Shown: positions 54,092 through 63,601, counted from the first letter of the stretch. The stretch: DNA of 64,000 bases from Streptomyces sp. TSRI0281 (GCF_001905125.1 NZ_LWLE01000010.1:1-64000), one strand, 5' to 3'. Notes: generated by a model from the letters alone, not told the origin. A program made the numbers and translations.

Positions 54092-56991
54092 CGGGGGGTG
54101 CCTCCCGCTTCGGGGCCGCCGGCCGGGACCAGTACGCCCGCCGCCCGTTCGATCTGCCGGTCGATCTTGGCGCCGAGGGCCCGCACGATGTCCAGGACGA
54201 CACCGAGGACCAGCAGGTAGACCCCGAAGTCGAAGAGGACGGGCGTGCCCAGGTGGTAGTCGCCGAACACCGGCAGATGTCCGCGGTACGTCCAGGCGTG
54301 CAGCACGGTGCCGTCCACGAGGCCGAGCAGGGCGACTCCGGTGGACACGAAGAGGCCGAGTCCGGTGAAGAGTCCGGGCTGCAGGGGGGCCGCCTGGGCG
54401 AGTTCGAAGCGGCCGCCCGCCAGGTAGCGGGTGATGAGGGCGAGTCCGGCGACGAGTCCGGCGACGAAGCCGCCGCCCGGCATGTTCTCGGCGCAGAACA
54501 GCAGGTACACCGAGAGCACCAGGATCGGGTGGAACAGCAGCCGGGCCACCACTTCGAAGACGACGGAGCGGTGTTCGGGAGCGAGCGTCTGCCCGGCCGC
54601 CAGCCAGCTCCGCTCGGGGGCGGTGTCGAGCCCCCGAGACACTCCGCCCAGCGGGTGCGCGGAGAGCGACCAGGCGGTCCGGCCGCGCAGTTCCTCCGGG
54701 GCCATGGAACCTTCGCTGCGGCGGTGCAGGTAGATCAGGCTCGTCACGCCGATCGCGGCGGCGGCGAGCACCGCGGACTCCCCCATCGTGTCCCAGGAGC
54801 GCAGGTCGACGAGGATGGTGGCGACGACGTCCTTGAGCCCGTGGTGGGCGGTCTCCTCGACCATCGCGGCGCCGGCCGGGTCGGCGATACGCGCGGCGGC
54901 GGCGGCCCAGACCACCACCCCGACGGTCGCCGCGGCCGCCAGCGCCACCGGGATACGGGCGGCCCGCCGCCATGAGCTGACGGACTCCTGGAAGTGCACC
55001 GGCATCCGGCGCAGCACCAGCACGAACACGATCATCGAGACGGTCTCGACGCAGAACTGGGTGAGCGCCAGGTCGGGGGCGCCCTGGACGACGAAGAGCA
55101 GCGCCGCCCCGTATCCGGTCAGCCCCGCCAGGACGACGGCCTTCATCCGGCGGCTCACGGTCAGGCAGAACAGGGCCGCGGCGCAGGTCAGCACGGCGAC
55201 GGCGCCCTGGAGCGGGGTGTCCCAGACCCGGGGTGCCACCGCCCCTTTCCAGGGCCGGTCGGTGAGGAGCACCGCGAGCTGCCCGGCGAGCATCACCAGG
55301 AGCGTGGTGGCGAGGTAGACGGAGAGGGAACCTCGCTGGACGAAGCCCGTGACCTGGAGGGCGAGGCGTTCCAGGCCCAGCAGCAGATGGCCGAAGACAC
55401 TGTCGGCGGTGGGCCAGGCGATCCGGCGGGAGAGCCGGGTGACGCCCGTACGCCCGGCGAAGAGCACGGCACCGCCCGCCCAGGCGACCGCCGACAGGAG
55501 CAGGGCGAGGCCGAGACCGTGCCAGAGGGAAAGGTGGTAGGGGTGCGCGGGGGCGGGGAAGGCGGCCGCGTACGCGCCGAACAGCCGGTCGGTCCAGCTG
55601 ACGCCGGGGCCCAGCACCAGCCCGCACAGGGCGAGGAGGGCGGGCGGGGCGAGGAAGGCCCAGCCGACGCGGTGGACGGGGGTGTCCTCGACCCCGGGTT
55701 TCCGGAAGAAGGCGCCCCAGACGAACCGGAGGGTGTACGCGGTGGTCAGCGCCGAGCCCACGACGACGGCGGCGAGCGCCCACCGGTCGGCCGTGTCCCC
55801 GTGCAGCAGCGCTTCGAAGGCGGCTTCCTTGGCGGCGAAGCCGAGCAGGGGTGGCAGCGCGGCCATGGAGGCGGCGGCGAGCACGGCGACGGTGGCGACG
55901 TGCGGCAGCGCCCGGCCGACGCCGGAGAGTCTGCGCAGGTCGCGCGTTCCGGCCGCGTGGTCGACGATGCCGGTGACGAGGAACAGCGGCGCCTTGAAGA
56001 GCGCATGGCCGAAGATCATGACGGCGGCGGCGAGCGCGGTGTCCCGGTTGCCCACTCCGGCGAGCAGGGTGAGGAAACCGAGCTGGCTGACGGTTCCGTA
56101 GGCGAGGACGATTTTCAGGTCGTTCAGGCGCAGCGCGCGCCACCCGCCGAGCAGCATGGTCGCGGCGCCGAGCACCAGGACGACCGGCCGCCAGACCGGG
56201 ATGTCGGCGAAGGCGGGGGCGAGCCGTGCCACGAGGTAGACACCGGCCTTGACCATGGCCGCGGCGTGCAGATAGGCGCTGACGGGGGTGGGTGCGGCCA
56301 TGGCGTTCGGCAGCCACATGGAGAACGGCCAGAGCGCAGACTTCGACAGCGCCCCGAGGAGGACCAGGACGACGGCCACCTCGACGGCGAGGGTCGGCTC
56401 GGGCGGGTCGGCGACGATGGCGGAGATCCGGTAGGTGCCCGCCGCCTGACCGAGGATCAGGAAGCCGATGAGCATCGCGAGCCCGCCGAAGGTGGTGACG
56501 GTGAGGGCCTGGAGGGCGGACCGGCGGTTCTTCTTGCGTTCGCTGCCGTGGCCGATCAGCAGGTAGGAGAAGACCGTGGTCAGCTCCCAGAACACATAGA
56601 GCGAGATCAGGTCGTCGGCGAGGACGAGGGCGAGCATGGCCCCGGCGAAGGCGAGCAGGTTCCCGGCGAAGCGGGCCAGTTGCGGGGTGTCGTCGCCGAA
56701 GTAGGAGGCGCAGTACAGCAGCACGAGGGTGCCGACTCCGGCCGCCAGCAGCACCATCAGTTCGGCCAGGGCGTCCAGGCGCAGGGCGAAGGAGACGTCG
56801 TACGCCGGGATCCACTGCCAGGACGAGGTGACCGACCGTCCGGAGGCCGCCAGGTCCCACTGGGTGGCCGCCCAGACGGTGGCGGCGGCCGGGGGCAGGG
56901 CGAGGACGACGAAGGCGCGGCTGCCGAGCCGGTGCACCAGCGGGCCCGCGCAGGCCGCCAGCAGGAAATGGCAGACGATGAGCGCGGTCAC
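54088..56991 (-). CDS. mrpAB: Mrp antiporter subunits A and B fused
   Basis: This 967-residue protein begins with a NuoL-like MrpA core (about 1-620; LYVFWELTTVFSYLLIGHGS with the conserved Glu, and SKSALWPFSMWLPNAMAAPT with the conserved Lys). The NuoJ-like MrpA C-terminal part follows (LAGLTGYGAALLFVVQGAPD, LTQFCVETVSMIVFVLVLRR). It ends with an MrpB domain (about 800-945; LFHPILVLSVYLLFCAENMP, GGGFVAGLVAGLALI). MrpB is usually a separate subunit, and no separate mrpB exists here. It is the first gene of the antiporter operon. GTG 56991 has only a weak upstream site; an AT-rich patch (57003-57035) is the probable promoter. Confidence 0.94.
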   Translation of the reverse strand: MTALIVCHFLLAACAGPLVHRLGSRAFVVLALPPAAATVWAATQWDLAASGRSVTSSWQWIPAYDVSFALRLDALAELMVLLAAGVGTLVLLYCASYFGDDTPQLARFAGNLLAFAGAMLALVLADDLISLYVFWELTTVFSYLLIGHGSERKKNRRSALQALTVTTFGGLAMLIGFLILGQAAGTYRISAIVADPPEPTLAVEVAVVLVLLGALSKSALWPFSMWLPNAMAAPTPVSAYLHAAAMVKAGVYLVARLAPAFADIPVWRPVVLVLGAATMLLGGWRALRLNDLKIVLAYGTVSQLGFLTLLAGVGNRDTALAAAVMIFGHALFKAPLFLVTGIVDHAAGTRDLRRLSGVGRALPHVATVAVLAAASMAALPPLLGFAAKEAAFEALLHGDTADRWALAAVVVGSALTTAYTLRFVWGAFFRKPGVEDTPVHRVGWAFLAPPALLALCGLVLGPGVSWTDRLFGAYAAAFPAPAHPYHLSLWHGLGLALLLSAVAWAGGAVLFAGRTGVTRLSRRIAWPTADSVFGHLLLGLERLALQVTGFVQRGSLSVYLATTLLVMLAGQLAVLLTDRPWKGAVAPRVWDTPLQGAVAVLTCAAALFCLTVSRRMKAVVLAGLTGYGAALLFVVQGAPDLALTQFCVETVSMIVFVLVLRRMPVHFQESVSSWRRAARIPVALAAAATVGVVVWAAAAARIADPAGAAMVEETAHHGLKDVVATILVDLRSWDTMGESAVLAAAAIGVTSLIYLHRRSEGSMAPEELRGRTAWSLSAHPLGGVSRGLDTAPERSWLAAGQTLAPEHRSVVFEVVARLLFHPILVLSVYLLFCAENMPGGGFVAGLVAGLALITRYLAGGRFELAQAAPLQPGLFTGLGLFVSTGVALLGLVDGTVLHAWTYRGHLPVFGDYHLGTPVLFDFGVYLLVLGVVLDIVRALGAKIDRQIERAAGVLVPAGGPEAGGTPR

Positions 56992-57218
56992 CGTGGAGCA
57001 TCCGGAATAAAGAGCACTAAATACAGATATATCCCTCGACCCGGTTCACCCGTACGGCGCGCCGCGCGAACCCGGACCACCGCGCCGCACGAACCCGGCC
57101 CACCGTGCCGGGCGCGGTCGTCCACGCCGTACCGGGCGCACTCCTGCCCGCCGCGCCCGAAGGCGCCCTCGGCCCGATGGCGCCCTCGGCCCGGGTCGCG
57201 TCCTCGGCCCGGTCGCGC

Positions 57219-57650
57219 TCAGACGTGGTCGGCGCACTTCCCGCTGTGGTCGCAGAAGGGCGCGTTCCCCGTGCGCCCGCAGCCGCACAGCATCACCCGG
57301 GTCTCCCGCCGGGCGCCTTCGAGGGTGTCGATCTCCAGGTCCCCGCGCAGATGGAGCACTCCGTCGGCGTGCAGGGAGACATGGGTCGGCGCATCGGGGA
57401 CCTCGTCCGGCAGGCCGTCGGTGCGGTGGTACTGGAGGGCACCGCTCGGGCAGCGGTGGATGACGTCGGCCACCTCGTCGGCGGAGGCGTTGGCCGGCAT
57501 GATCCACGGCTTGCGCCCGACCTCGAACACGGTGGGCAGCCCGTGCACGCATTCGGCGGCGTGCAGGCAGCGGTGGGCGTCGTAGCTGACGGTGATGCCC
57601 TCGCCGTCGTACGACCTGGCGGCGGGGTGCGGGGGCGGTTCGCTGGTCAC
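57219..57650 (-). CDS. Ferredoxin-like and CDGSH-type iron-sulfur protein
   Basis: This 143-residue protein pairs two cofactor domains. Residues 15-75 resemble single-cluster Fer4_19-like divergent ferredoxins (DAHRCLHAAECVHGLPTVFE, VIHRCPSGALQY). Residues 88-143 form a CDGSH-type domain (LCGCGRTGNAPFCDHSGKC): Cys, Cys, Cys are in place, but the canonical CDG(S/A/T)H ending is changed to Cys-Asp-His-Ser-Gly-Lys-Cys, so the fourth ligand could be that His or the last Cys. A redox or electron-carrier role is inferred. Start is GTG 57650; the GGAGG directly upstream is unusually close. Confidence 0.87.
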   Translation of the reverse strand: MTSEPPPHPAARSYDGEGITVSYDAHRCLHAAECVHGLPTVFEVGRKPWIMPANASADEVADVIHRCPSGALQYHRTDGLPDEVPDAPTHVSLHADGVLHLRGDLEIDTLEGARRETRVMLCGCGRTGNAPFCDHSGKCADHV

Positions 57651-57843
57651 GCCTCCACCCTCACCCCGGCCGCGCCGCCCCGCTACTCGACGGCCTGCTC
57701 GACGGACCGGGTCCCGACGCGCCCCGAACGGACCCGGTCCCGCCGCGCCTCGGCCGGAACGGACCGTACCGCTGCTCGGGCAGGTCGGACGCGGGATTCG
57801 TGGGGATGACGTGGGCGCGCCGTGTTGCCCATGTGAGGCCGCT

Positions 57844-57880
57844 TTCTTTTCTTTTTTGCAGTGTGACTAATATCTATGTG
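57844..57880 (+). promoter_or_regulatory. AT-rich candidate promoter of the conservon
   Basis: A pyrimidine/T-rich run (TTTCTTTTCTTTTTTG) and TAATAT (57868-57873) form the most AT-rich stretch in this part of the window, 36-41 nt before GTG 57909. TAATAT resembles a -10 box. No good -35 hexamer is visible at standard spacing. Confidence 0.35.
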
Positions 57881-57908
57881 TCGAAGTTCTCCACGCAATT
57901 GACCAGTC

Positions 57909-60900
57909 GTGAGGCTGGCACCCATCGTCAAGGAGCATGCCCTGCGCACGCGCGCGTCTCGGCGGACCGACTCGACCACCATGTCGTTGCGGACAGCCCT
58001 GCTCGTACTGGCCATCGTCCCCGGTGTCGCACTGGCAGCCCTCTGGGCCGTCACCAGTGGACAGACACTGCTCGACTTTCAACGCCAGGCAGCCCAGGGA
58101 CAGTTGGCCGAGAAGGCCGGCCAACCGTCCAACATCGTGTACTACAACCTGCAGGAGGAGCGGCGGCTGAGCGCCGAAGCCCTGGCCGCCTCCGGAGGTT
58201 CCACCGAGGCCCTGGACCGTCAGCGGGGGCTCACCGACGACGCGATCGACACCTTCCAGTCGGTCTCCGACGTGTCCACCGACGACGCTCCCGCGGAGGT
58301 CCGTGACGCGGTCGGCAAGGCCCGCGAGGCGATCAAGCAGCTGCCCGCCCAGCGCACTCTGGTCGACCAGGGCGACAACAAGCAGCAAACCGTGGTGTAC
58401 GACTACTACACCGACCTGATCGCCGTGGACCTCAAGCTGTTCTCCGCGCTCAGCCATGTGGACAACGGCAAGGTGACCACGCTGTCGCAGCCGCTCGTCG
58501 ACCTGTTCTGGACCAAGGAGATGATCTCCCGTTCGGACGCGATCCTGGCCCGTGGCTGGCCCAAGGGGAAGCTGAGCGTCGAGGACCTCCAGCAGTTGCG
58601 CGAGGAGGTCTCCGCCCAGCCCTTCCAGTACGGCACCAAGGTCCTTCCCTACCTGCCCGACGACGAGCGGTCGATGTGGCAGGAGATCACCGACAGCGAG
58701 GCCTGGAAGGCCAAGACGGCGGTCGAGGAGAAGGCCCTGCGGCCCGCCGCCCCCGACGACGCCGGGATGGTGGCCCTGGACACGGAGCACAGGACCTGGC
58801 GTCAGGCGATGGACGACCTCACGCCCCAGCTGGTGGAACTGCTGGAGCACCGCACCGCGATGGTCGTCGAGCAGGGCAAGGGGACCGTCATGTCCCTGCT
58901 GCTCAAGATGGCGCTCACCACCGTGATCGGTCTGGCCGCGGTGATCGCGGTCATCGTGACCACCTGGCGCCTCACCCGCACGCTGCGGCGCCGGATCGGC
59001 GGTCTCCAGGAACGGGCCGAGGAGCTGGAGAAGACGCTCCCCGAGGTCGTCGAACGGCTGGGCCAGGGCGAGAAGATCGATGTCGAGGCCGAGGCCCGCG
59101 CGATCGAGCCGGAGCAGGGCAGCGGTACGTCCGACGAGCTCACCAAGCTCGGTGACGCCCTGAACCTGGCGCGCACCAGCGCCCTCAACGCCGCGGTCAA
59201 ACAGGCCGACCAGCACCGCGGCTTCGAGCGGCTCCTCCAGCGCATCGCCCGCCGCACCCAGCAGCTGATCGGCCAGCAGCTCAAGAAGCTGGACGAGCTG
59301 GAGCGCAAGCACGAGGACCCCGAGGTACTGGACGGGCTGTTCGACCTGGACCACCTCACCGCGCGCCTGCGACGGTACGAGGAGAACCTCGTCATCCTCG
59401 CCGGAGGTGCCCCGCACCGGCGCTGGCGCAAGCCCGTACCCCTGCTGGACGTCATGCGGTCCGCGCAGGGCGAGGTGCAGGACTACCGCCGTGTGGTGCT
59501 GGATCTCGACGGTGCCCCGTGGCTGTCCGAGCGGGCCATCGGCCCGGTCTCCCATGTGCTGGCCGAGCTGATCGAGAACGCGCTGAGCTTCTCCCGGCCG
59601 CCGAGCCCGGTCGAGGTCCGCGCCGCCAAGGTGAGCCGGGGCCTGGCCATCGAGGTCGAGGACCGCGGTCTCGGGATGGACGAGAAGCAGCTGGCCGAGG
59701 CCAACGAGCTGATGAGCCGGCCGCCCCGGATGGACGTCCTCGCGCACGCGGACGACATCCGCCTCGGCCTCTATGTGATCGCCCGCCTCGCGGACCAGCA
59801 CGGTCTGCGGGTCGAGTTCCGGCCGTCCGCCTTCGGCGGTACGCGGGTCGTCGTCCTCGTCCCCGACGAGCTGACGGTCGCCGATCCGTCCGCCGGTCCC
59901 GTCGGTGTGCCGCCGGCCGCCGCGCTCCCCTCCTCCCAGGGCCGGACCACGGCGTCCGACGCGGCTCCGGGCGCCCTGCCCACCCGCGTCCAGGGCAGGG
60001 CGATGGCCGGGGTCACCGCCCTGGTCGACCACGCCGCCGCCCGTGCGGAACGTGGCGAGCGCACCGACCGCGCCGACCGCTCCGGTCAGCCGGAGCAGCC
60101 GGGCGAGCGGGTCCTGCCGGGCCGGTCCGAGCAGCCCGCGCAGGCCGGTCCGTTCGCCGCCCCCGGGCAGCCGTACACGGCCCCGCAGGACCCGTACGCA
60201 CCTGTCCCGCAGCCGTACGCCGGCGCCGAGGGCACGTACGCCGTCCCGGAGCAGCCGTACGCGTCCGCCGAGGAGACGTACGCCTCGCCCGACGAGTCGT
60301 ACCCGCCGTCGGAGCAGCCGTACGGACCGGCCGGGCAGCCGTACGCGGGCGGCGGGTCCGCGTCCGCGTACCCGCCGCCGGGGAACCCGTTCCCGGCGGA
60401 GGCGAACCGCTACGCGGGCGCCGAGACCCCGTACGCCGCGCCGGAGCAGCCGTACATGACGGCAGCCGGGCAGTACCCGGTGCCGGGTCACCCGTACGCG
60501 TCCGCCGAGGGCCCGTACCCGGCGCTGCCCGAGCCGTCGTACCCGGAGACCTACGCGGAGCCGTCCTACCCGGAGCCGTACGGGGAGCGCGACCCCGTCA
60601 CGCCCCCGCTCCCGGTGCAGTCCGAACACCCGGCCCTCCCCCCGGCACCGGCGCTCCCGGAGTCCGATGGGGAGCCCCCGCTCCCGCGCCGGGTCCGCCA
60701 GGCCAGCCTGGTGGACGAGCTGCGGATCGATCCGGCAGCCCGGCCCGCCGTGCCCAGGCCCCCGAGCTGGGACGAGAACCCGCTGCTCCGGCCGGCCCCC
60801 CGTCGGGCCGGAGCCGCCATCGGCGCGTTCCAGCGGAGGTCGCGCGCGGCACGCGCGACCGAGGAGCCGCCGGCACCGCCCGTACCTCCCGCCTCCCCCT

Positions 60901-60926
60901 TTCCCACGAGAGAAGAACGGTCATGA
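57909..60926 (+). CDS. cvnA: Conservon sensor histidine kinase-like protein CvnA
   Basis: This 1005-residue membrane protein has a first membrane segment near residues 27-45, an extracellular nitrate/nitrite-sensor-like helical domain (to about 330), and a second membrane segment near 332-352. A coiled stretch and an HATPase_c domain (about 545-640; HVLAELIENALSFSRPPSP, EDRGLGMDEKQLAEAN) follow, then a long disordered tail with many Pro-Tyr repeats (about 750-900). CvnA proteins work with CvnB-C-D as membrane signalling modules resembling eukaryotic GPCR-G protein assemblies. The start is unsettled: GTG 57909 lacks a site, while AAGGAG (57930) lies 6 nt before a CTG (57942), and ATG 57981 also occurs. 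The stop overlaps cvnB (ATGA). Confidence 0.9.
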   Translation: MRLAPIVKEHALRTRASRRTDSTTMSLRTALLVLAIVPGVALAALWAVTSGQTLLDFQRQAAQGQLAEKAGQPSNIVYYNLQEERRLSAEALAASGGSTEALDRQRGLTDDAIDTFQSVSDVSTDDAPAEVRDAVGKAREAIKQLPAQRTLVDQGDNKQQTVVYDYYTDLIAVDLKLFSALSHVDNGKVTTLSQPLVDLFWTKEMISRSDAILARGWPKGKLSVEDLQQLREEVSAQPFQYGTKVLPYLPDDERSMWQEITDSEAWKAKTAVEEKALRPAAPDDAGMVALDTEHRTWRQAMDDLTPQLVELLEHRTAMVVEQGKGTVMSLLLKMALTTVIGLAAVIAVIVTTWRLTRTLRRRIGGLQERAEELEKTLPEVVERLGQGEKIDVEAEARAIEPEQGSGTSDELTKLGDALNLARTSALNAAVKQADQHRGFERLLQRIARRTQQLIGQQLKKLDELERKHEDPEVLDGLFDLDHLTARLRRYEENLVILAGGAPHRRWRKPVPLLDVMRSAQGEVQDYRRVVLDLDGAPWLSERAIGPVSHVLAELIENALSFSRPPSPVEVRAAKVSRGLAIEVEDRGLGMDEKQLAEANELMSRPPRMDVLAHADDIRLGLYVIARLADQHGLRVEFRPSAFGGTRVVVLVPDELTVADPSAGPVGVPPAAALPSSQGRTTASDAAPGALPTRVQGRAMAGVTALVDHAAARAERGERTDRADRSGQPEQPGERVLPGRSEQPAQAGPFAAPGQPYTAPQDPYAPVPQPYAGAEGTYAVPEQPYASAEETYASPDESYPPSEQPYGPAGQPYAGGGSASAYPPPGNPFPAEANRYAGAETPYAAPEQPYMTAAGQYPVPGHPYASAEGPYPALPEPSYPETYAEPSYPEPYGERDPVTPPLPVQSEHPALPPAPALPESDGEPPLPRRVRQASLVDELRIDPAARPAVPRPPSWDENPLLRPAPRRAGAAIGAFQRRSRAARATEEPPAPPVPPASPFPTREERS

Positions 60927-61360
60927 CACGCACAACGGCCACCCTCCAGGATCTCGACTGGCTGCTCGACGGTTTGGTGGACTCGGTGGCCGAGACGCTG
61001 AACGCCGTCCTGCTGTCCGACGACGGACTGGTGGTGAGCCATTCGCGCACCATCGAGCGCGCCGACGCCGAGCGGCTGGCCGCCATCTGCACCGGCCAGC
61101 AGAGCCTCGCCCGGGGGGCCGGCCAGCTGTTCAACGGTGGTTCCGTCCACCAGGTCATCGTCGAACTGGCCGACCTGTGGCTTTTCATCATCACGGCGGG
61201 CCAGGGCACCCATCTGGCCGTGGTCGCCTCCCAGGAGGTGGACGCCGAGGTGATGTCGCTGGCCATGCACAACCTGGTCCAGCAGGTCGGTCAGAAGCTC
61301 AGCGCCCCGGTGCGCGGTGACTTCGACGCCTTCGGTACCGGGGACGGGCAGCGGGTGTGA
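60923..61360 (+). CDS. cvnB: Roadblock/LC7 protein CvnB
   Basis: This 145-residue roadblock/LC7-fold protein (LDWLLDGLVDSVAETLNAVL; LLSDDGLVVSHSRTIERADA; LFIITAGQGTHLAVVASQEV) probably acts as a non-catalytic partner of the conservon GTPase. ATG overlaps the cvnA stop, and its own stop overlaps the cvnC GTG (GTGA). Confidence 0.94.
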   Translation: MTRTTATLQDLDWLLDGLVDSVAETLNAVLLSDDGLVVSHSRTIERADAERLAAICTGQQSLARGAGQLFNGGSVHQVIVELADLWLFIITAGQGTHLAVVASQEVDAEVMSLAMHNLVQQVGQKLSAPVRGDFDAFGTGDGQRV

Positions 61361-61761
61361 CGCCCTACTGGGACGAGGAGCCGGAGGAGGACGGCGCGGG
61401 CACCATGGTCCGCCCGTACACCATCACCCGGGGCCGGACCGCTCCCGAGCGGGACGACTTCACCCTCATCACCGTGCTGACGACCGCGAACGATCCGCGG
61501 GACGTCCACGGTGTACCCCTGCGAGCGGGCAGGCTCCAGCCGGAGCACCGCATGATCCTGGACCGCTGCCGGCACTCGGCCGCGGTCGCCGAGGTCTCCG
61601 CCGACCTCGATCTGCCGGTCTCGGTGACCAAGATCCTGCTGGCGGATCTGGTCTCCCAGGGCCTGCTGCTGGCCCGTGCCCCGCTGTCGGTGGCACGGGC
61701 GTCCGGCGGGGCCCGCATGGGCCTGCTGGCCGCTGTACGTGACGGACTCCGGAGACTCTGA
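61357..61761 (+). CDS. cvnC: DUF742 protein CvnC
   Basis: This 134-residue DUF742 protein has RPYTITRGRTAP near the N-terminus, LDRCRHSAAVAEVSADLDLP and VTKILLADLVSQGLLLARAP. The winged-helix-like pattern is typical of conservon C proteins, whose biochemical role is poorly defined. GTG 61357 overlaps the cvnB stop; cvnD starts 6 bp after its own stop. Confidence 0.94.
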   Translation: MTPYWDEEPEEDGAGTMVRPYTITRGRTAPERDDFTLITVLTTANDPRDVHGVPLRAGRLQPEHRMILDRCRHSAAVAEVSADLDLPVSVTKILLADLVSQGLLLARAPLSVARASGGARMGLLAAVRDGLRRL

Positions 61762-61767
61762 ACCAAG

Positions 61768-62337
61768 ATGACAACCCCTCAGACAGCGCCCAGCGCCGTC
61801 AAGATCCTCATAGCCGGCGGTTTCGGCGTCGGAAAGACCACCCTGGTGGGCGCCGTCAGCGAAGTGGCGCCGCTGCGCACCGAGGAGTACCTGACCAGGG
61901 CCAGCATCGGCGTGGACGACCTGGCCGGTGTCGGCCAGAAGGACACCACCACCGTGGCCCTGGACTTCGGGCGGATCACGGTCAGTCCCGAGCTGGTGGT
62001 CTACCTCTTCGGGACCCCGGGCCAGGAACGTTTCTGGTTCATGTGGAACGACCTGGTCAACGGGGCGCTCGGTGGCGTCGTGATCGCCGACACCCGGCGG
62101 CTCGACACCAGTTTCGCCTCGATCGACTTCTTCGAGAGCCGGGACATCCCGTTCGTCGTCGCGATCAACTGCTTCCACGGCCACAACACCCGTACCAAGG
62201 ACGAGATCCGGTCCGCGCTCGACCTCGATCCGCATGTTCCGCTGCTGATCGGCGACGTCCGGGAGCGGCCGTTCGGGCGCGATGTGCTGCTCGCGCTGGT
62301 GGACCACCTGATGAGTCTGCCCTCGGCGGCCGGCTGA
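61768..62337 (+). CDS. cvnD: Conservon small GTPase-like protein CvnD
   Basis: This 189-residue P-loop GTPase-like protein shows ILIAGGFGVGKTTLVGAVSE (Walker A at 16-24), TTTVALDFGRI (switch-like), LFGTPGQERFWFMWNDLVNG (DTAGQ-like switch II with Gly-Thr-Pro-Gly), and VAINCFHGH in the G4 position, lacking a clean NKxD. CvnD proteins bind and hydrolyse GTP. It completes the cvnABCD set; the FAD monooxygenase follows after 62 bp on the same strand. Confidence 0.95.
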   Translation: MTTPQTAPSAVKILIAGGFGVGKTTLVGAVSEVAPLRTEEYLTRASIGVDDLAGVGQKDTTTVALDFGRITVSPELVVYLFGTPGQERFWFMWNDLVNGALGGVVIADTRRLDTSFASIDFFESRDIPFVVAINCFHGHNTRTKDEIRSALDLDPHVPLLIGDVRERPFGRDVLLALVDHLMSLPSAAG

Positions 62338-62399
62338 CCCGCCGCCGCCCCTCCTCCTCTGTACCTCTTCTCTCTCACCTTTCGTATCGGAGATCCGAG

Positions 62400-63533
62400 A
62401 TGGCATCACCCCTGCGCGTACTGATCCACGGCGGCGGGATCGGCGGGCTGACCCTCGCCGTCGCGCTGGCCCGTCGCGGTCACACCGTCGAGGTCGTCGA
62501 ACTGCGTGACGAACTGGACGCGCTCGGCGTCGGCATCATCCAGCCCTCGAACGCCCTGCATGTCATGCGGGAGATCGGGGTCCTCGACGACTGCGTGAAG
62601 GCGGGGTTCGCGTGGGAGGTGCTGACCATCTGCGACCCGGCCGGTGCCACGCTCGCCAAGATCCCGCAGCCGCGCATGGGCGACGCCCCCTCCAACAACG
62701 GCATACCGCGCCCCGCCCTGGCCAAGGTGCTCGGCGACGCCGCCGCCGCTGCCGGGGTGCCGATCCGCTTCGGTACGACGATCAGCGAGCTGGCCGACGA
62801 CGGCTCCGGCGTGGACGTGACCCTGTCCGACGGCTCGGCCGCCCGCTGGGACCTGGTCGTGGGCTTCGACGGCATCGGTTCACCGCTGCGCACCCGGCTC
62901 TACGGCGACCGCTTCCGCCCCGAGTACACGGGCTTCGCCAACTGGCGGGTCACCGTGCCCCGTCACCCCGAGGTCCAGGGTGTCGTGATGAGCACGGGCA
63001 ACCAGGCCGCCAAGGCGCTGCTGACCCCGATCACGGACGAACTGATGTATCTGGGTGCGGTGTTCGCCGAGGCCGAGGACTTCCGGCCGGACCCGGAGCG
63101 GGCGCACGAGGAGCTCGCGGAGCGGCTCGCCGGATTCACCGGCCCGGTCGCCGAGGCGCTGCGGGACGTCACCGACCCGCGGGCCGTGGTGTACTCGCGG
63201 ATCTCCCAGGTGACGGTCGAGGAGCCGTGGCACGTGGGCCGGGTCGTGCTGGCCGGTGACGCCGCGCACGCGAGCACCCCGCATCTGGCGCAGGGCGCGG
63301 CGATGGCCGTCGAGGACGCGCAGGTGCTGGCCGAGTCGCTGGACGCCGAGGACGGCGTGGCCGCCGCGCTCGCCGCCTGGGAGGCCCGGCGCCGGCCGCG
63401 TGCCATGTGGGTGCAGAGCATGTCGCGGGCGATCCTGAAGCAGGAGACCGGCAACGCGACGACGCCGGAGGAGGACGAGCTGCTGAAGGTCGGCATCCCC
63501 GGCGCCGCCCATGTCCTGGTGAAGCCGTACTGA
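62400..63533 (+). CDS. FAD-dependent aromatic-type monooxygenase
   Basis: This 377-residue class A flavoprotein monooxygenase shows the FAD-binding VLIHGGGIGGLTLAVALARR (GxGxxG), LVVGFDGIGSPLRTRLYG (DG motif) and VVLAGDAAHASTPHLAQGAA (GD motif). Substrate is unknown. In several conservons the fifth gene is a P450; here a flavin hydroxylase holds that place. GGAG lies 7-8 nt upstream of ATG 62400. Confidence 0.93.
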   Translation: MASPLRVLIHGGGIGGLTLAVALARRGHTVEVVELRDELDALGVGIIQPSNALHVMREIGVLDDCVKAGFAWEVLTICDPAGATLAKIPQPRMGDAPSNNGIPRPALAKVLGDAAAAAGVPIRFGTTISELADDGSGVDVTLSDGSAARWDLVVGFDGIGSPLRTRLYGDRFRPEYTGFANWRVTVPRHPEVQGVVMSTGNQAAKALLTPITDELMYLGAVFAEAEDFRPDPERAHEELAERLAGFTGPVAEALRDVTDPRAVVYSRISQVTVEEPWHVGRVVLAGDAAHASTPHLAQGAAMAVEDAQVLAESLDAEDGVAAALAAWEARRRPRAMWVQSMSRAILKQETGNATTPEEDELLKVGIPGAAHVLVKPY

Positions 63534-63558
63534 TCCGCCGTGCGTGCGTGACGTCGTC

Positions 63559-63601
63559 CGCCGGTGGGCGGGTCCGGTCCGACCGGGCCCGCCCACCGGC
63601 G
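63559..63601. terminator. Bidirectional terminator, 14-bp stem
   Basis: CGCCGGTGGGCGGG and CCCGCCCACCGGCG pair perfectly around a 15-nt G+C-rich loop, between the converging monooxygenase and RidA-like genes. Confidence 0.8.
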
